Of a stretch of DNA of 64,000 nucleotides, positions 39,581 to 50,409 are shown in pieces. The translations under genes were made by a program, and so were the position numbers. This stretch comes from CAVVZJ01 sp963752755 (GTDB taxonomy: Bacteria > Planctomycetota > Planctomycetia > Isosphaerales > Isosphaeraceae). Every line of letters begins with the position of its first letter. Within the stretch, counting starts at the first letter, position 1. The stretch spans positions 62,001-126,000 of the forward strand of contig CAVVZJ010000004.1 in the NCBI GenBank assembly GCA_963752755.1. Direction: 5' to 3'. Under the pieces are notes generated by a model. It searched no databases. It saw only the letters and a list, made by a program, of their open reading frames with translations, and had not been told where the DNA came from.

Positions 39581-40889
39581 TCAAGGAAAACCGAGGACGG
39601 ACCGGGGTCGATCGGTTCCAGAATCCGGGAGGTACCGCGGCATGACCGCCTCCCAACGGCGGACCTCCGCGACCATCGGCGCCCCGACGATCCCCAGCAG
39701 CCTCCGCAACTCGCCCGCGGCTGTCGCAATCAACTCGCCGTCCTCCCGCCCGAGCAGGCCGATCCCGTGGCTCCCGCCGAGGAAGACGCGGCTCAGGACC
39801 GAGCCCTCCGGCGCACGGCCGGGGAACTTCACGCTCGCGAAGCTCGCCGAGAGCACCGGACTCCGCTCCCCTCGCGGCACCACCAGCCCGAAGCCGTCGA
39901 GCGGATGCGCCACCTGCTCCCGACGGTAGCCGAGCCCCACCACCGCGCAGCCCCCCGACTCGATCCCTCCGATCGCCTCGGCGAGCCGACGGTCGAACCC
40001 CCGGACCAGGTCCGCCGCTCCCCGGGCCGGCGTCGCCAGGATGACCCCATCGGCGTCGATGACGCCGTCCTCCCGGCCGCCATGATGGAGCCGCCAGCGC
40101 CCCCTTTGAGCCGTTCGAGTCGCTCCACGTTGACCCCGCAACGCACCGAGCCGGCCGGCAGTCGCCCCACGATCGCCCCGACCAGCTCCGACATCCCCTC
40201 CCTCGGCGCCGCGAACTATCCATAGCGAGCCCCTCCGCCCCGCTCCCCGGCCCGGCCGCCCTCCGCATCGTCCGCGACACGCTGCCGTGTTCGCGCTCCA
40301 TCGCGAGCCGCCGGGGCATCGTCGCCGCGAGGCTCAGCCGCTCCGGCTCCCCGGCGTAAATCCCGGTCGCCAGCGGCTGGATGAGCCGCTCGAACGCTTC
40401 GCGTCCGAACCGCCGCGTCGCGGACGCGGCCAGGCTCTCGTCGTCCTCCTTTCCCCGCCGGATGAACGGCTCTCACGCCAGCCGCAGCTTCCCCCGCAGG
40501 CTGAGGATCGGACTGGCCAAAACCGGCCCAATCCGCCCCGGCGCCATCAAGGTCAGGCCCTCCGGGATCGGCAAGAGCCGCCCCCCGCGGACCACGAACG
40601 CCCTCCGATGCTCCGCCCCGGTCCTCACGAGCCGCCCCTCGATCCCCAACCGACGGCACAACTCCACGGCCGCCGGCTCCGCCGTGAGCATGCTGTCGGC
40701 CGCCGCCTCCATCAAGAATCCCTCCCGCCGCACCGTCCCAAGCACCCCCCCGCACCCCGGCCCCGCCTCCAGCACCGTCACCTCCCCCTCCGGGTCCAGT
40801 TCCCTCAGCCTGTGCGCCGCCGCCAGCCCCGTGATCCCCTCGCCAACGACCACCACACGCCCCCAACCCCTGGCATGCCCCGGCCCCAC
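39581..40889 (-). pseudogene. Protoporphyrinogen oxidase (HemY-type), broken
   Basis: The FAD-binding start is clear (RVVVVGEGITGLAAAHRLREL, then VLEAGPGCGG). The frame stops at TGA 40473-40475 after LRLA but continues in the same frame as EPFIRRGKEDDESLAA and FERLIQPLATGIYAGEPERL, the normal HemY middle. Further frame slips near 40215 and 40100 lead to GVIDADGVILATPARGAADL and LVVPRGERSPVLSASFASVKFPG. The C-terminus ends at MPRYLPDSG, short of the usual flavin-closing G-x-G-I-P segment. A nonsense codon, shifts and a missing end together argue for a real pseudogene. It shares the neighbourhood with a heme-related radical SAM fragment. Confidence 0.72.
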
Positions 40890-41567
40890 CTCCCTCGACT
40901 ACCGACGGGTTCCGTCGTCATCGCCACCTCCTCCCCTCGGGACCGCTTCGGAAGACTCCACCCGTTGACAGACAGGTCTCCTCGCCCTTTTCTGGGCACA
41001 TGAGTCCAATTTGTCGAGCCTCGATCAGGAATAATCCCAGAAATGCTGTGATAATCGAGCCCCAGAATTTCGATGATGTCGATATGCAGCCTTGTGCGCC
41101 CCTGGCGACGTGGTCGTCCTGTAACGCCCTGACCGACCTCATGACCAGACCGTCCCCGTGTGGCCCCACGCGGCTCGAACGCTCGGCAAAGGTGTGCGTG
41201 TTCTACGAATTTCTGGAAAGTGCAATGAACTGTACCGGTTCTCGAATTTAAACAACTGAGGAAGTTGGGCAAAAGTGGACAACGATGGCCGGTCCCCGAG
41301 AGTCCCCCCATCTCCGCCCTTGTCCGATCCCGTGGCTCTCTGCGCCCCGATCCGGTCTGCCACATCCACGCCCCGCAACGAACCCGACGGCGGCTACGAA
41401 ACGAACCCGACGTCACACCGCGTCGTCGGCGGCGACCTTGACGGCTCGACCCCCGAGCCTCCGTCTCGACGAAACGAACCCGACGGTAATCTGGGCAATT
41501 TTCCAAACGAACCCAACGTGCCCCCACGCCGAGCGGTCAACTGGATGGAGACGGGAGTCAACGCACC
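40890..41567. other. Intergenic region with four ACGAACCC-type repeats
   Basis: No gene is recognised. At 41377-41520 the phrase AACGAACCCGACG recurs four times (last copy AACGAACCCAACG) with irregular spacing. The same motif, as its complement CGGGTTCGTTTCG, is seen in the repeats at 50.4-51.2 kb, so this is another dispersed family. The block ends just before the radical-SAM start. Confidence 0.5.
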
Positions 41568-42600
41568 ATGACTCACCCTCGATCACCGACGCCGGAAGCC
41601 CCGGCCCGCCGCCCGGCCCACGCCTTCGACCTCAGCCCCCGGATCGTCTTCTTCGAGACGACCCGCGCCTGCGACCTGGTCTGCCTCCATTGCCGGGCCT
41701 GCGCCCAGCGCTCGGCCGCACCGGGCGAATCGACGACCGATCTGGCCCTGATTGATCGCCTCACCGCCTTCCCCGACTCGCTGCTGCTCGTCCTGACTGG
41801 GGGCGACCCCATCAAGGGTGGCGACCTCTTCAACCTGATCGACCACGCTGTCGGCCGGGGCCTGCCGACCGCCATCACGCCATCTGACACCCCCCTGGTC
41901 ACGCCCGAGGCGATCGGCCGGCTCCGCGTGTCGGGGATCGACCGCCTCCCCGGCGACGTCCTCACTCCGCTCGGCGTCGCAGTCCTCGCTTCCTTCGGTC
42001 GGGAGTCCGTCCGCATGACGCCCCGGCCCTCGGTGGCGGTGATCACCACGGGGGCCGAGCTGGTCCCGCTCGGGAGGCCGGTCGCCCCCCACCAGATCCG
42101 CGACTCCAACGGCCCGATGCTCCAGGCAGCGATCATCCAGGCCGGCCTGGCCACTCCGCTCCGGCTCCATGCCGACGACCGGCCGGAGGCGATCCGCGAG
42201 GCCCTGGAGCGATCCGCCGATCGCGACCTGATCCTCCTGACCGGCGGCGTCTCGGCCGGATGTTACGACCTCGTCCCCCAGGTCCTCCGCGACTTCGGCT
42301 CCCAGATCCTCTTCCACAAGGTGAGGCAGCGACCGGGCAAGCCTGTGCTCCTGGTGCGGAAGGGCTCCCTGCTCCTCTTCGGCCTGCCCCGCAACTCGTT
42401 GGCCTGCTACGTGGGCTTCCTCCGCCACACTGCGGTCGCCCTTCGGAGCCTGGTGGGCGGATCGCCCGAACCCGCGTCGTCTCGCGGCCGCCTCACGGCG
42501 CCGATCCGCTACCGAGGCCGCCGCACCTGCTTCTGCCCCGCCTTCGCCACCAAATCTGCGGCGTCGCCCGAGTGGTCGAGCGCCCCGCTCGCGGGAGTCA

Positions 42601-43497
42601 GAGTCTGTTCCAAAAGGGGCGTCGGCTGTAGTTTGGGGGGATGGAACGCAAAGCCTACCCCAGCGACCTGACCGACGCCCAGTGGCGCCTCCTCGCTTCC
42701 CTGATCCCCGAGGCCAAGCCCGGCGGCAGGCCCCGCAAGTACGAGATGCGCGAGGTCATCAATGGCCTGCTCTACCTCAACCGCGAGGGCTGTTCCTGGC
42801 GGGCGTTGCCCCACGACCTGCCCCACTGGAAGACCTGCTACAACTTCTTCCGCCGGTTCGAGGCCGACGGCACCTGGGACGCCCTGGTCGCCGCGTTGCG
42901 GGGGGAGGTGCGGACGAAGCTCGGCGCGCGCCGACGCCCAGCGGCGCCTGCATCGATAGCCAGTCGGCCAAGACGGCGCACGGCGGGGCCGAGGTCGGCG
43001 TCGATGGCGGCAAGATGGTGCGGGGCCGCAAGCGACATATCGTCACCGACACGCTGGGGTTGCTGCTGATCGTCGTGGTCACCGCGGCGAACCTCGACGA
43101 CGGGGCGACGGCGCCGCGGCTGCTGGCCGGTCTGCCCGCCGTGACGTTCCCCCGGCTGGCCGTGGTGTGGGCGGACCGGAAGTACCGCAACTCCCGGCTC
43201 GACGCCTGGCTGTCGGGCCAGGACCGGCTCCGCGTGGAGGTGAGCTCGAAGCCCGAGGGCGAGCGGGGGTTCAAGCCGCTGAAGGTGCGGTGGGTGGTCG
43301 AGCAGACCTTCGGCTGCCTGCTGCGGTGGCGGCGGCTGGTGCGGGACTTCGAGCGGCTGCCGGAGACGAGCGCGGCGATGGTCAAGCTCAGCTCGATCCA
43401 TCGGATGGTCCGCCGTGCCCGGCCGCCGCGATGGCGGAAGAAATTCCGCTACAAGCGGCCGCCCAAAGCGGCCGCTTGAGTCTTTTGGAACAGTCTC
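42601..43497 (+). mobile_element. IS5-family insertion sequence (897 bp) with TCA target duplication
   Basis: The ends are 16-bp inverted repeats, GAGTCTGTTCCAAAAG and the complement of GAGACTGTTCCAAAAG, matching at 15 of 16 positions. The target triplet TCA is duplicated at 42598-42600 and 43498-43500, fitting the TNA duplications of the IS1031-type group of IS5. Removing the element and one TCA exactly rejoins the moeA reading frame, so the boundaries are precise and the insertion is recent. Confidence 0.93.
42641..43479 (+). CDS. IS5-family transposase in two overlapping frames
   Basis: The first frame (MERKAYPSDLTDAQWRLL, GGRPRKYEMREVINGLLYLN, GCSWRALPHDLP) is the DUF4096-like N-terminal part. 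The second frame carries the DDE core: GACIDSQSAKT (first Asp), GKMVRGRKRHIVTD, VWADRKYRN (second Asp) and KVRWVVEQTFGCLLRWRRL (Glu). The switch is -1 and lies near 42930 in a GGCGCGCGCC run. Several IS5 members use a programmed frameshift between orfA and orfB, but no A-rich slippery heptamer is visible, so a one-base deletion is equally possible. The combined length of about 279 residues is normal. Confidence 0.9.
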
Positions 43498-43620
43498 TCA
43501 GCGTGGCCGATCCGTTCACCCCCCACGCCGCAAACGCCCTCGTCACGCTGCCCGAATCCCTGGATGAGCTCCCCGAGGGATTGCTGGCGGAGAGGCTGAT
43601 TCATCCCCGCGACTCTCAAT

Positions 43621-43745
43621 AGAGTCGCTGCACAATAGAAAGGATTCTCGACGGAATTATAATTTTTTCAAGTAGTTATTTGTAATTACAATGATTTTAC
43701 TAACTTATTTTCTGCCAAGGGTTTCTGCTATTGTGCAGCAACTCT
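43621..43745. mobile_element. AT-rich MITE, 125 bp, with AAT target duplication
   Basis: The ends AGAGTCGCTGCACAATAG (43621-43638) and the complement of 43728-43745 match at 17 of 18 positions. The interior is strikingly AT-rich against the surrounding GC-rich DNA and encodes nothing. AAT is present on both flanks (43618-43620 and 43746-43748), as expected for a 3-bp target duplication. The insertion places TAG at 43620-43622, the present stop codon of the moeA tail. No transposase with these ends is seen in the window. Confidence 0.8.
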
Positions 43746-44149
43746 AATGCGTCGCGGGCCGTATTCCTCAGGAACCAGCCTACGGCCCCATCGACGAACC
43801 CCACAGAGACGCGGGTCGGGTCCACCTCCGACCGATCGGAGCTTGAGCGAGACGGGGATCGTCCCCGCCTGAGGCACGCCAGTGGGTCCGAGGACATCCA
43901 GTGCATCAGCGACTTCCTGAAGCACATTTATTACTGTTCCACACTGGGATCTTGGATCCCAAGCCTTCCAGGTGACAACTTCCAGTACGTCGGGGAGGGG
44001 CTGTCTCATCGTCGGTGACGTTGGTTCGAAAGACATTCAGCGTGACCGCCGCCCAAGCCACTTGTGTCCATTATAGACGGCAGTCTTCGCTGCCTCTTTG
44101 GTCGGGCTTTCAGTCGATAAAGCGTCAGTCGTATTGTTTCTACGCATGT
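43746..44149. other. Region downstream of drmC; possible protein fragment on minus strand
   Basis: Between the MITE and drmC no complete gene is recognised. On the minus strand one frame gives VVTWKAWDPRSQCGTVINVLQ and another gives RVSVGFVDGAVGWFLRNTARD. The latter faintly recalls the F-x-DG-x-V tail of DUF1559 proteins. This may be a decayed planctomycete gene cut by the MITE, but the evidence is thin. Confidence 0.25.
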
Positions 44150-44935
44150 TCAGTATCCTAGAGACAGAACCAATCCGGTTGCGACCAATCGCTCGAAGTA
44201 GGACGTGAGCTGCTGCCCAAGAGTTTCGCCCTGGAGTTTGAGCCCGACTTCCAGGTTTCGGTGGAACGCGGCCGTGGTGAAATTGGCGGAGCCGATGTAG
44301 ACGTGGAGGGAATCCACGACGATCAGCTTGGCGTGGACCCTCGCCAGCGCGGCGTCCCAACCTCCCGGAGACTCCAGGGCGTAGAAGACTTCGGGGCGTG
44401 GGTGGTGAGGCCAGCTCGATCGCCAGAAGTCGCGGGCGAAGGACGCGAGGGTCTGGCCGGCCGTGTGACCCCGTTGACGGTGGACGTTGACGATGAGCCG
44501 GACAGACAGGTCGGGATGACGAGCCATCCGGTCGGCCAGGGGCTCGAAGATCAAGGCGCCTCCGTAGAACGTGTAGCCGACAATCAGGATGGAGCGGCGT
44601 GCGGACTCGAAGAGTTCGCGGACCGCGGCGCGGGTGTCGCGGGTCGTCGCGTCCCCGAGAGCCGGACCGGTCAGGACGATCTCGGGTCGGGGGGCGATGG
44701 TGGCGGCCCGGCGTCGCTCCTCGCGGAGCAGGTGGAGGGCCGCCACCATGCCCTCGATCGACCCGAACCGGGCGGTCGCATCGGGCAACCAGTGGTGGAT
44801 GGCCTCGGCGTTCAGGGCGAGCCCGGCGTTGCGGACCTGCTGGAGGCCGGACCCTGCCCGGATCGTCCCCTGGGCGAGGGCTGCCAGGAGGCGGTCGAGC
44901 TCCGGGTCGGTGAGCGACAGGATCTCGGAGAGCAT
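44150..44935 (-). CDS. drmC: DISARM protein DrmC, phospholipase-D-fold
   Basis: A 261-residue intact gene, the last of the DISARM operon. The N-terminal half is helical (LSLTDPELDRLLAALAQGT). The C-terminal half is a PLD-type catalytic region with one complete HxK motif: VHAKLIVVDSLHVYIGSANFT. Earlier SILIVGYTFYGG marks the first PLD strand. DrmC is present in class 1 and class 2 DISARM and was reported as non-essential for protection in the tested Bacillus system. It starts 14 bases after the drmB stop. Confidence 0.9.
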   Translation of the reverse strand: MLSEILSLTDPELDRLLAALAQGTIRAGSGLQQVRNAGLALNAEAIHHWLPDATARFGSIEGMVAALHLLREERRRAATIAPRPEIVLTGPALGDATTRDTRAAVRELFESARRSILIVGYTFYGGALIFEPLADRMARHPDLSVRLIVNVHRQRGHTAGQTLASFARDFWRSSWPHHPRPEVFYALESPGGWDAALARVHAKLIVVDSLHVYIGSANFTTAAFHRNLEVGLKLQGETLGQQLTSYFERLVATGLVLSLGY

Positions 44936-44949
44936 GGGTACGGGAGCCG

Positions 44950-46870
44950 CTACGGGCGACGGGGAAAGAACTCGGCTCCCCGACAGGCGACGGTGGGGGT
45001 CACGAGGCTGCGGTCGAGGAAGTCGTTGAACATCTCACAGCTCGTCTCGCTGATGAGCAGGCAGCCGTGGCAGGCCGCCCCCTGGAGGTAGCGGCGCTCG
45101 TGGGCCTCGTCGGGGTTGTGCTGGGCGCAGACCGGGTCGTTTGAGCAGAGGTCGCCCAACTCCAGCGCGACCCGCAGGTAATGGCCAATCGAGCGGGCGG
45201 CATCGGCGAGGCCTCCGAGGGTGCCGTGGGAGTCGGGCGAGGCGGTGTAGAGGAGGATGCCGTAGCCCTGGTTCCGGTTGGCGTAGATCCGCTCGCGGAT
45301 CGACGAGGCGGGGTAGCCGCACTCCAGGGAGATTGCGTTGATCAACAGGTGTGAGAGCGAGTGGAGCATGACGAACGGGGTGCCGAAGAAAATCCGGCCT
45401 TTCTCGATGCCCCGCTCGGCGTACCACTGGAGAAGGCCGTGCTCGAAGTGTCGTTCCAGCTTCTTGACCTCGCCTCGCTGGGCCCAGCGATCGACGGCGT
45501 CCTTGTTGAACTGGAGGAACAGGCCCTCACCCTTGTTCTCGACGGCGGGGATCCAGTTCGCGTTGACACCCAGCCGGGCGGCCCGAGTGCCCAGGTCAAA
45601 CTCGCCGTCGATGTCGGGCGAGATGTAGTCGAACCGGGTGTAGCCGACCAGGGCCGTCACCTCGCGGAGCCGGTGGACGATCAAAACTCGCTCGATCGGC
45701 TCGGTCAATGCGTCCTTCCAGGCGTCGCGCGAGTACTCCTCGGCGTGGAAGACGCTGTCGAACTCGTCCTTGCCGATGATCTTCTGGCCGCAGCTCAGAA
45801 GCTCGAACTCGGCCTCGCGGATCTTGCGGGTCGGCGGGCCTTCCTGGCCAGCTCGTCGGGCCTCGATCGTCCGCATGACCTCGGCATCGTCGAAGTCGGC
45901 CAGCGCGGAACGGACGGCGTCGATCTTGCGGAAGGTGGCCAGCATCGCCTCGTTCTCCACGACCTTGAGCACGTCCCAGACCTTCGAGACGGCCGTGTGG
46001 AGGGTCTGGCCGCGGTCGGGGAGGGAGATGACGCTGAGCTTCTGGGGGAAGTAGGCGTTGCTCGCCGTGCGGATCAGGAGGCGGTTGGTGGCGTCGCAGG
46101 GCTCACGGCCGGCGGCCGGGCCGAGCCAGCGCTGGGAGCCGTCGCATTGTTTGCCGAGGGCGGGGTTGTTGGTCCCGGCGGCCTCGCTGAGCAGGCGGGT
46201 CTTGCCGCAGCCGCAGCGGACGCGGAGTTCGGTCAACTCGCCGGTGGTGCCGAGGTCGTCGAGCCAGAGGTCCTCGTGGCAATCCGAAGCCCCGTCGTGG
46301 ACGAAGTAGGACCAGGGGAAGTCGCCCATGTGGCCGTTCTTGCAGGCGCGGAGGAAGCGGACGGGGACGACGGTGTGCTCGCGCTCCCGCGAGGGGTCGC
46401 GGAGGTCGCGGCCGACAAACCTCCCGGTCTTGTTGTCGATCCAGCCGGGCTGGACCAGGAGGCGGGACTGATAGGTACGGCCGTCGGGGTCGCGGCACGG
46501 TGGTCGTCTCCTGGGTGAGCGACCAGCCGGGGAACCGCCAGACGACCACGCCCTTGTTCGTCTTTTCGTCGGGAGGCTCGTCGAGCGGGAAGGGCGTCGC
46601 GAGCATGACGGAGTCGGTGTTGAGGATGGCCGCGGCCTTGGACTCCAGGCGAGGCTCGGCGATCCGAGGGCCCTTGTCCCAGAAGTCGAGGCCGGCGACG
46701 ACGGCCGCGAACCAGGGGAGGTCGATCATCGCGCCGGGGCCGTAGGTGGTCACGAGCTGGCTCTGGCGGAGCGCCGAGGCGGTGGTCTTGACCCCTTGGA
46801 TCCGGACGGTGCCGGAGTTCTGGTCGAACCGGCGGGGGAGGATCGCCGTGATCGCCTCGACGTCCCGCAT
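44950..46870 (-). CDS. drmB: DISARM protein DrmB (DUF1998), frameshifted
   Basis: DrmB carries the DUF1998 zinc domain and forms the DISARM core with DrmA. The N-terminal part reads LRQSQLVTTYGPGAMIDLP and WDKGPRIAEPRL. A slip near 46500 leads to the long second frame with MGDFPWSYFVHDG, RVRCGCGKTRLL, TRFDYISPDIDGEF and the DUF1998 end, with FVMLHSLSHLLINAI, GILLYTASPDSHGTLGGLAD, and Cys pairs in CSNDPVCAQH and CHGCLLISETSCE. The N-terminal boundary is uncertain: the upstream frame runs without a stop from the end of drmA. I placed the start at ATG 46870. Confidence 0.85.
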
Positions 46871-49800
46871 CGAGCGGGGGGCCTTGAACGGCTGGCGGGC
46901 GGGGGAAAGCTCGGCGATCGTGGGGTCCAGCATCTCGTGGAGGAGGTTCTGGGTCTTCGAGGACCGGGCCGCCTCGTAGGTGAGCATCGACTGATCGTGG
47001 TGCAGGTCCTCGGCGAACTTGAACCACTCGTCGAGCAGGCTGCGGACCTTGCCCCGGATGACCTCGGGGTCGGGCGGGCCGCCGCCGGGCCCGCCGTGCC
47101 GCTGGTCCCGGGCGCGGTCGGCGATGGCCTGGGCGACGTCGTCGAGGTGCTGGCTGTGCTGGAGGATGGCGTGGGCGTCGGCGTTGCGGACCATGAAGTC
47201 GTGGCCGAGGCGGGTCAGGGCGGCGGTGACGGCGAAGAGGGCGCGGTCGAGGGCGCGGGGGGAGAAGGGGGTGACGCTGGTGGCCTCGACGTCGCGGTAG
47301 AAGGTCTCGTGGAAGAAGCGGAACCGCTCGTAGTGGGAGCGGTCGCGAGGGCGGTTGATGTTGAAGATGGTGACGATCAGGCCGGGCTTGTCCCGCTGGC
47401 GGCCGACGCGGGAGGTGGACTGGATGTACTCGGAGGTCATCTTCGGCTGGGCGAAGACGGCCATCAGGCCGAGCCGGGGGATGTCCAGGCCGACGGAGAT
47501 CATGTTGGTCGCCAGGGCGACGTCCACGCCACCGCTCGGTCCGTGGGGGCGGCCGAGGGCGGCCTTGGCGGCGGCGACCTCGTCGGTGCCGTAGCGGGAG
47601 GTCAGCTCGGCGGGCACGGGGTTGATGATGCGGTCGGTGAACGGCGAGGCGGACTCGGGCTCGCCCAGGCGTCGGCGCTTGCCGTACTGGCCCAGGCGGC
47701 TGGAGATCTCGTCCTCGACCAGCCGGCGGGTGCCGCCCAGCTCGCGGAGGCTGTTGAAGTAGCCCAGCAGGGTCATGTACGGGTCGGCGGGGTTCTGGGG
47801 GTTGGCGGCGCCGCCGCAGGCGAGGTAGAGCTTCTGGGCGGCCGACATCAGGGCGAGGTAGGTCTTCACCAGGACCCGCTTGGCGCTGCGGCCCTGGGCG
47901 GCGACGCCGAGGTAGAGGCGGGCGGGGGCCTTCGAGGCGGGCACGGTCACGGCGAGGAACGAGTCGCGGCGGTCGGGGCCGGGGGGCGGGAAGATCTGGA
48001 CCGAGGAGCGGCCGAAGAGGGCCTCGATCTGGTCGCGGGCGCGGCGGACGGTCGCCGTGGAGGAGATGATCTTCGGGCCGTGGCCGTCGCGGGTCGTGGC
48101 AGAGGCGGTCGATGGCCGTCTCGTAGAGGCCGGCGATGGTGCCGAGGGGGCCGGAGATCAGGTGCAACTCGTCCTGGATGATCAGCTCGGGCGGCGGGAG
48201 GTTGGCTTCCAGCTCGACGGGGCCGACCTGCTCGTCGCAGTCGCCGAGGAAGCCCTGGCCGCGGGCGAAGCTCGTGACCCGGCCGAAGAGCTTGGCGACC
48301 TCGCCCTTCCAGGGCATGGCGGCGAACTTGTCCACGGTGGCGATCAGGAAGCCGGGGAGGCGGCGGTAGATCGGCTCGTCCACCAGGTGGATCGGCAGGT
48401 GGAGGTCGCCGGTGAACTCGCAGGCGTCGCCGAGGCAGGCGATGTGCAGCTCCTGGGCGGCGTCCTGACTGGGGTGGAGGCTGAAGCTGTCGGGCTGGAA
48501 GGGAGTGCCGCACCAGGGGCACGACTCCAGCGGGACCGGGGGGCGGCCGTTCGTCTTGCCCTGCTTGTAGGCGAGGACCTTGGCGACGACTCCGCCTTCC
48601 TGGCCGGGCTTGCCCATGAAGTTGGGCGTGCCGCCGGAGCCGACCCAGAGGCCGATCTCGAACGGCCAGGAGCCCAGCTCCCTGGGGTTCTCCCGTCGCA
48701 TCAGCTCCAGGGCACAGACGAGGGCGGCGGCGCGGGCGAGCTGGTCGAGGGTCAGCAGTCGGAGGGTGTACCGCATCAGGACGGTCACGCCGGCGTAGGC
48801 GGGGATCGGGCCGGAGGTGCCCTCGCGGAAGCGGCGGTAGAGCAGGGCGAAGGCGGCGAGGCCGAGGTAGGCCTCGGTCTTGCCGCCGCCGGTGGGGAAG
48901 AACAGGAGTTCGACGGTCTGGCGGTCGGGCGAGTCGGGGATCGACCAGGCCCTCCAGGTTCAGCAGGAAGAAGGCGAGCTGGAAGGGCCGCCAGGCGGGG
49001 GGCTCGACCGCCTTGGGGGCGAGGTTCCTGGCCTGGGCGTCGCGGCGGCGGGCCTGGCGGGCCATGGCGGCGTTGGCGAGGGTGAAGGCCCGGAAGACCT
49101 TCGGGTCTGGACAGGAGGGCGATGCCGCGGTCGATCCGGTTGGCGGCGACCTCGGCGTTGAGAAGGAGCGACTCGCAGGTCTCGACCCGCTCGGGGTAGT
49201 GGAGGTCGGCGAGGGTCTGGCGCTGGTCTTTGATCCAGTTGCGGTATTGGTCGACGAGGCCGGAGAGGGCGGCGCGGGCGGCGTCGAAGTCGGGGAGGGC
49301 GGCGAGGGCCTCCATGCCGAGGGTGACGCCGTCGAGCCGGGCGGGCTCGACGCGCTCGACCTGGGCGGAGGGGACCCAGGCGGTGCGGACCTCGCGGCAG
49401 CGGCAGCGGTCGTCCACGAGGGAGACGGCGGAGACGTTGTGGCCGACGGCGAACTCGCAGGCGTCGCGGTACTGGAGGTCGGCGGTCCGCTCGTCGTCGT
49501 CGCGGGAGCGGAGGCCGCGGAGGTTGGGGCGGGGGGCGAAGCCCTGGGGGCAGCGGGCGATCAGCTCGGCCTGGAAGGCGAAGCGGGCGTCCTTCGTCGG
49601 GGCCGGCCTTGGGGTCGCGGGTGTTGACGAGGAAGACGTTGACCGTGAGGGCGCCGTCGGGGACGAGCCGGGCGTCGAGGGCGGCGTCGGGGGCGGGCCG
49701 GGCGAGCCAGACGAGGCGGAGGCCGTCGGAGCGGGGGAGGCCCTTTTGCCGGGGGTGGGGGAACTCGCCGTCGAGTTCGAGGGTCAGGGTCTGCTCGCAG

Positions 49801-50339
49801 GGCACCCGGGCCCAGGCGGCGACCTTGCGGGGGCGGGGCCTCGGTTTGGGGGCCGGGGCGGCGGAGAGGAGGGCGAAGGGCGAGGGGTCGTCGGCCGGCT
49901 CGGGGTCGGGCTCGTCGGGGGCGTACTCGGGGCGGTAGTCGCCCCAGCGGACGGTCACGTCCAGCGACGCGACGCCCCGGGGGACGAGCACGCTGAGGCC
50001 CATCGACGAGGGGAGGACCTGCCGCTTGCTGGTGGTGGCGGGGGCGGCGTCGTCGGAGTCGTCCAGCTTGACCGCGGTGGCGGTCGGGTCGTCCAGGGGG
50101 TCGTCCTCGGAGCCGAAGAGGTCGGGATCGTCGTCCTCGGGCTCGGGCTCGTCGCGGGGGCGGTCCTTCGAGGGGCGGTCGCGGGGGACGAGGAAGCCGG
50201 TGAGGTACCAGCGGGAGGGGGGCTGGTCGAGGCGTTCATCGGCGCAGGTCGGGTCGTGGATCGGGCCGATCAGGTCCAGCTCCAGGGCCTCGACCAGCTT
50301 CGACCGGACCTCGGCGGACGTCATCGCGGGGCCGCTCAT
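46871..50339 (-). CDS. drmA: DISARM helicase DrmA, several frameshifts
   Basis: A large superfamily 2 helicase, roughly 1150 residues. The start is MSGPAMTSAEVRSKLVEALE at 50339. Reading across slips near 49605, 49115, 48950 and 48100 gives RFAFQAELIARCPQGFAPRP, then Walker A in LLFFPTGGGKTEAYLGLAAF, CPWCGTPF, the DEAD-box variant IIQDELHLISGPLGT, and helicase domain 2 with VALATNMISVGLDIPRLGLM and TSEYIQSTSRVGR. DrmA and DrmB bind DNA together to discriminate incoming phage DNA. The long Asp/Pro-rich insert near the N-terminus is unusual. The C-terminal boundary with drmB lacks a stop codon as sequenced. Confidence 0.88.
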
Positions 50340-50409
50340 CGGTGTCTGCCCTCGGCTTCGGCGGATGGGCGCGTCGTGCGCCGGGGAGGGGTCGGGGACG
50401 CGCCCGGGC

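Larger units (their letters stand above)
41568..43622 (+). pseudogene. Chimeric radical-SAM / MoeA gene, interrupted by IS5-family element
   Basis: Residues 1 to about 128 are the first half of a radical SAM enzyme of the heme-synthase (AhbC/AhbD-like) group: FFETTRACDLVCLHCRAC, with the CxxxCxxC site changed to CDLVCLHC, then LVLTGGDPIKGGDLF. At about 41950 the sequence jumps, in frame, from RVSGIDRL to PGDVLTPLGVAVLASFG, which is MoeA (molybdopterin molybdenumtransferase): VAVITTGAELVPLG, DSNGPMLQAAI, LLTGGVSAG, RPGKPVL, FGLPRNSLAC. At 42600 the frame enters an IS. Excising the IS and one TCA copy restores APLAGVSVADPFTPHAANAL and the MoeA end at 43622. Each parent lacks half its domain, so neither function is likely intact. 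Confidence 0.82.

Noticed and set aside
40473..40475. In-frame TGA in the protoporphyrinogen oxidase as a selenocysteine codon, given selA/selB nearby
   Set aside because: HemY enzymes have no catalytic Cys/Sec at this point, no SECIS-like hairpin was recognised after the codon, and the same gene has frame slips and a missing C-terminus. A nonsense mutation is simpler.
42920..42945. Programmed -1 frameshift in the IS5 transposase
   Set aside because: Plausible for the family, but no slippery A-rich heptamer or clear downstream structure is visible and other single-base shifts abound, so I did not call it as a recoding site.
43700..44036. DUF1559-type gene downstream of drmC
   Set aside because: Only a short F-x-DG-like phrase in one frame; no signal, no N-terminal type IV pilin-like motif. 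Kept as an unresolved region.
46800..46900. A natural drmA-drmB fusion protein
   Set aside because: The frame is open across the boundary, but both genes carry several frameshifts and no family precedent is known to me. A lost stop or shifted base is more likely.
46796..49085. Long Gly/Glu/Ala-rich plus-strand frames opposite drmA and drmB
   Set aside because: They are mirror frames of the real genes and contain low-complexity GDG/AEG runs only.
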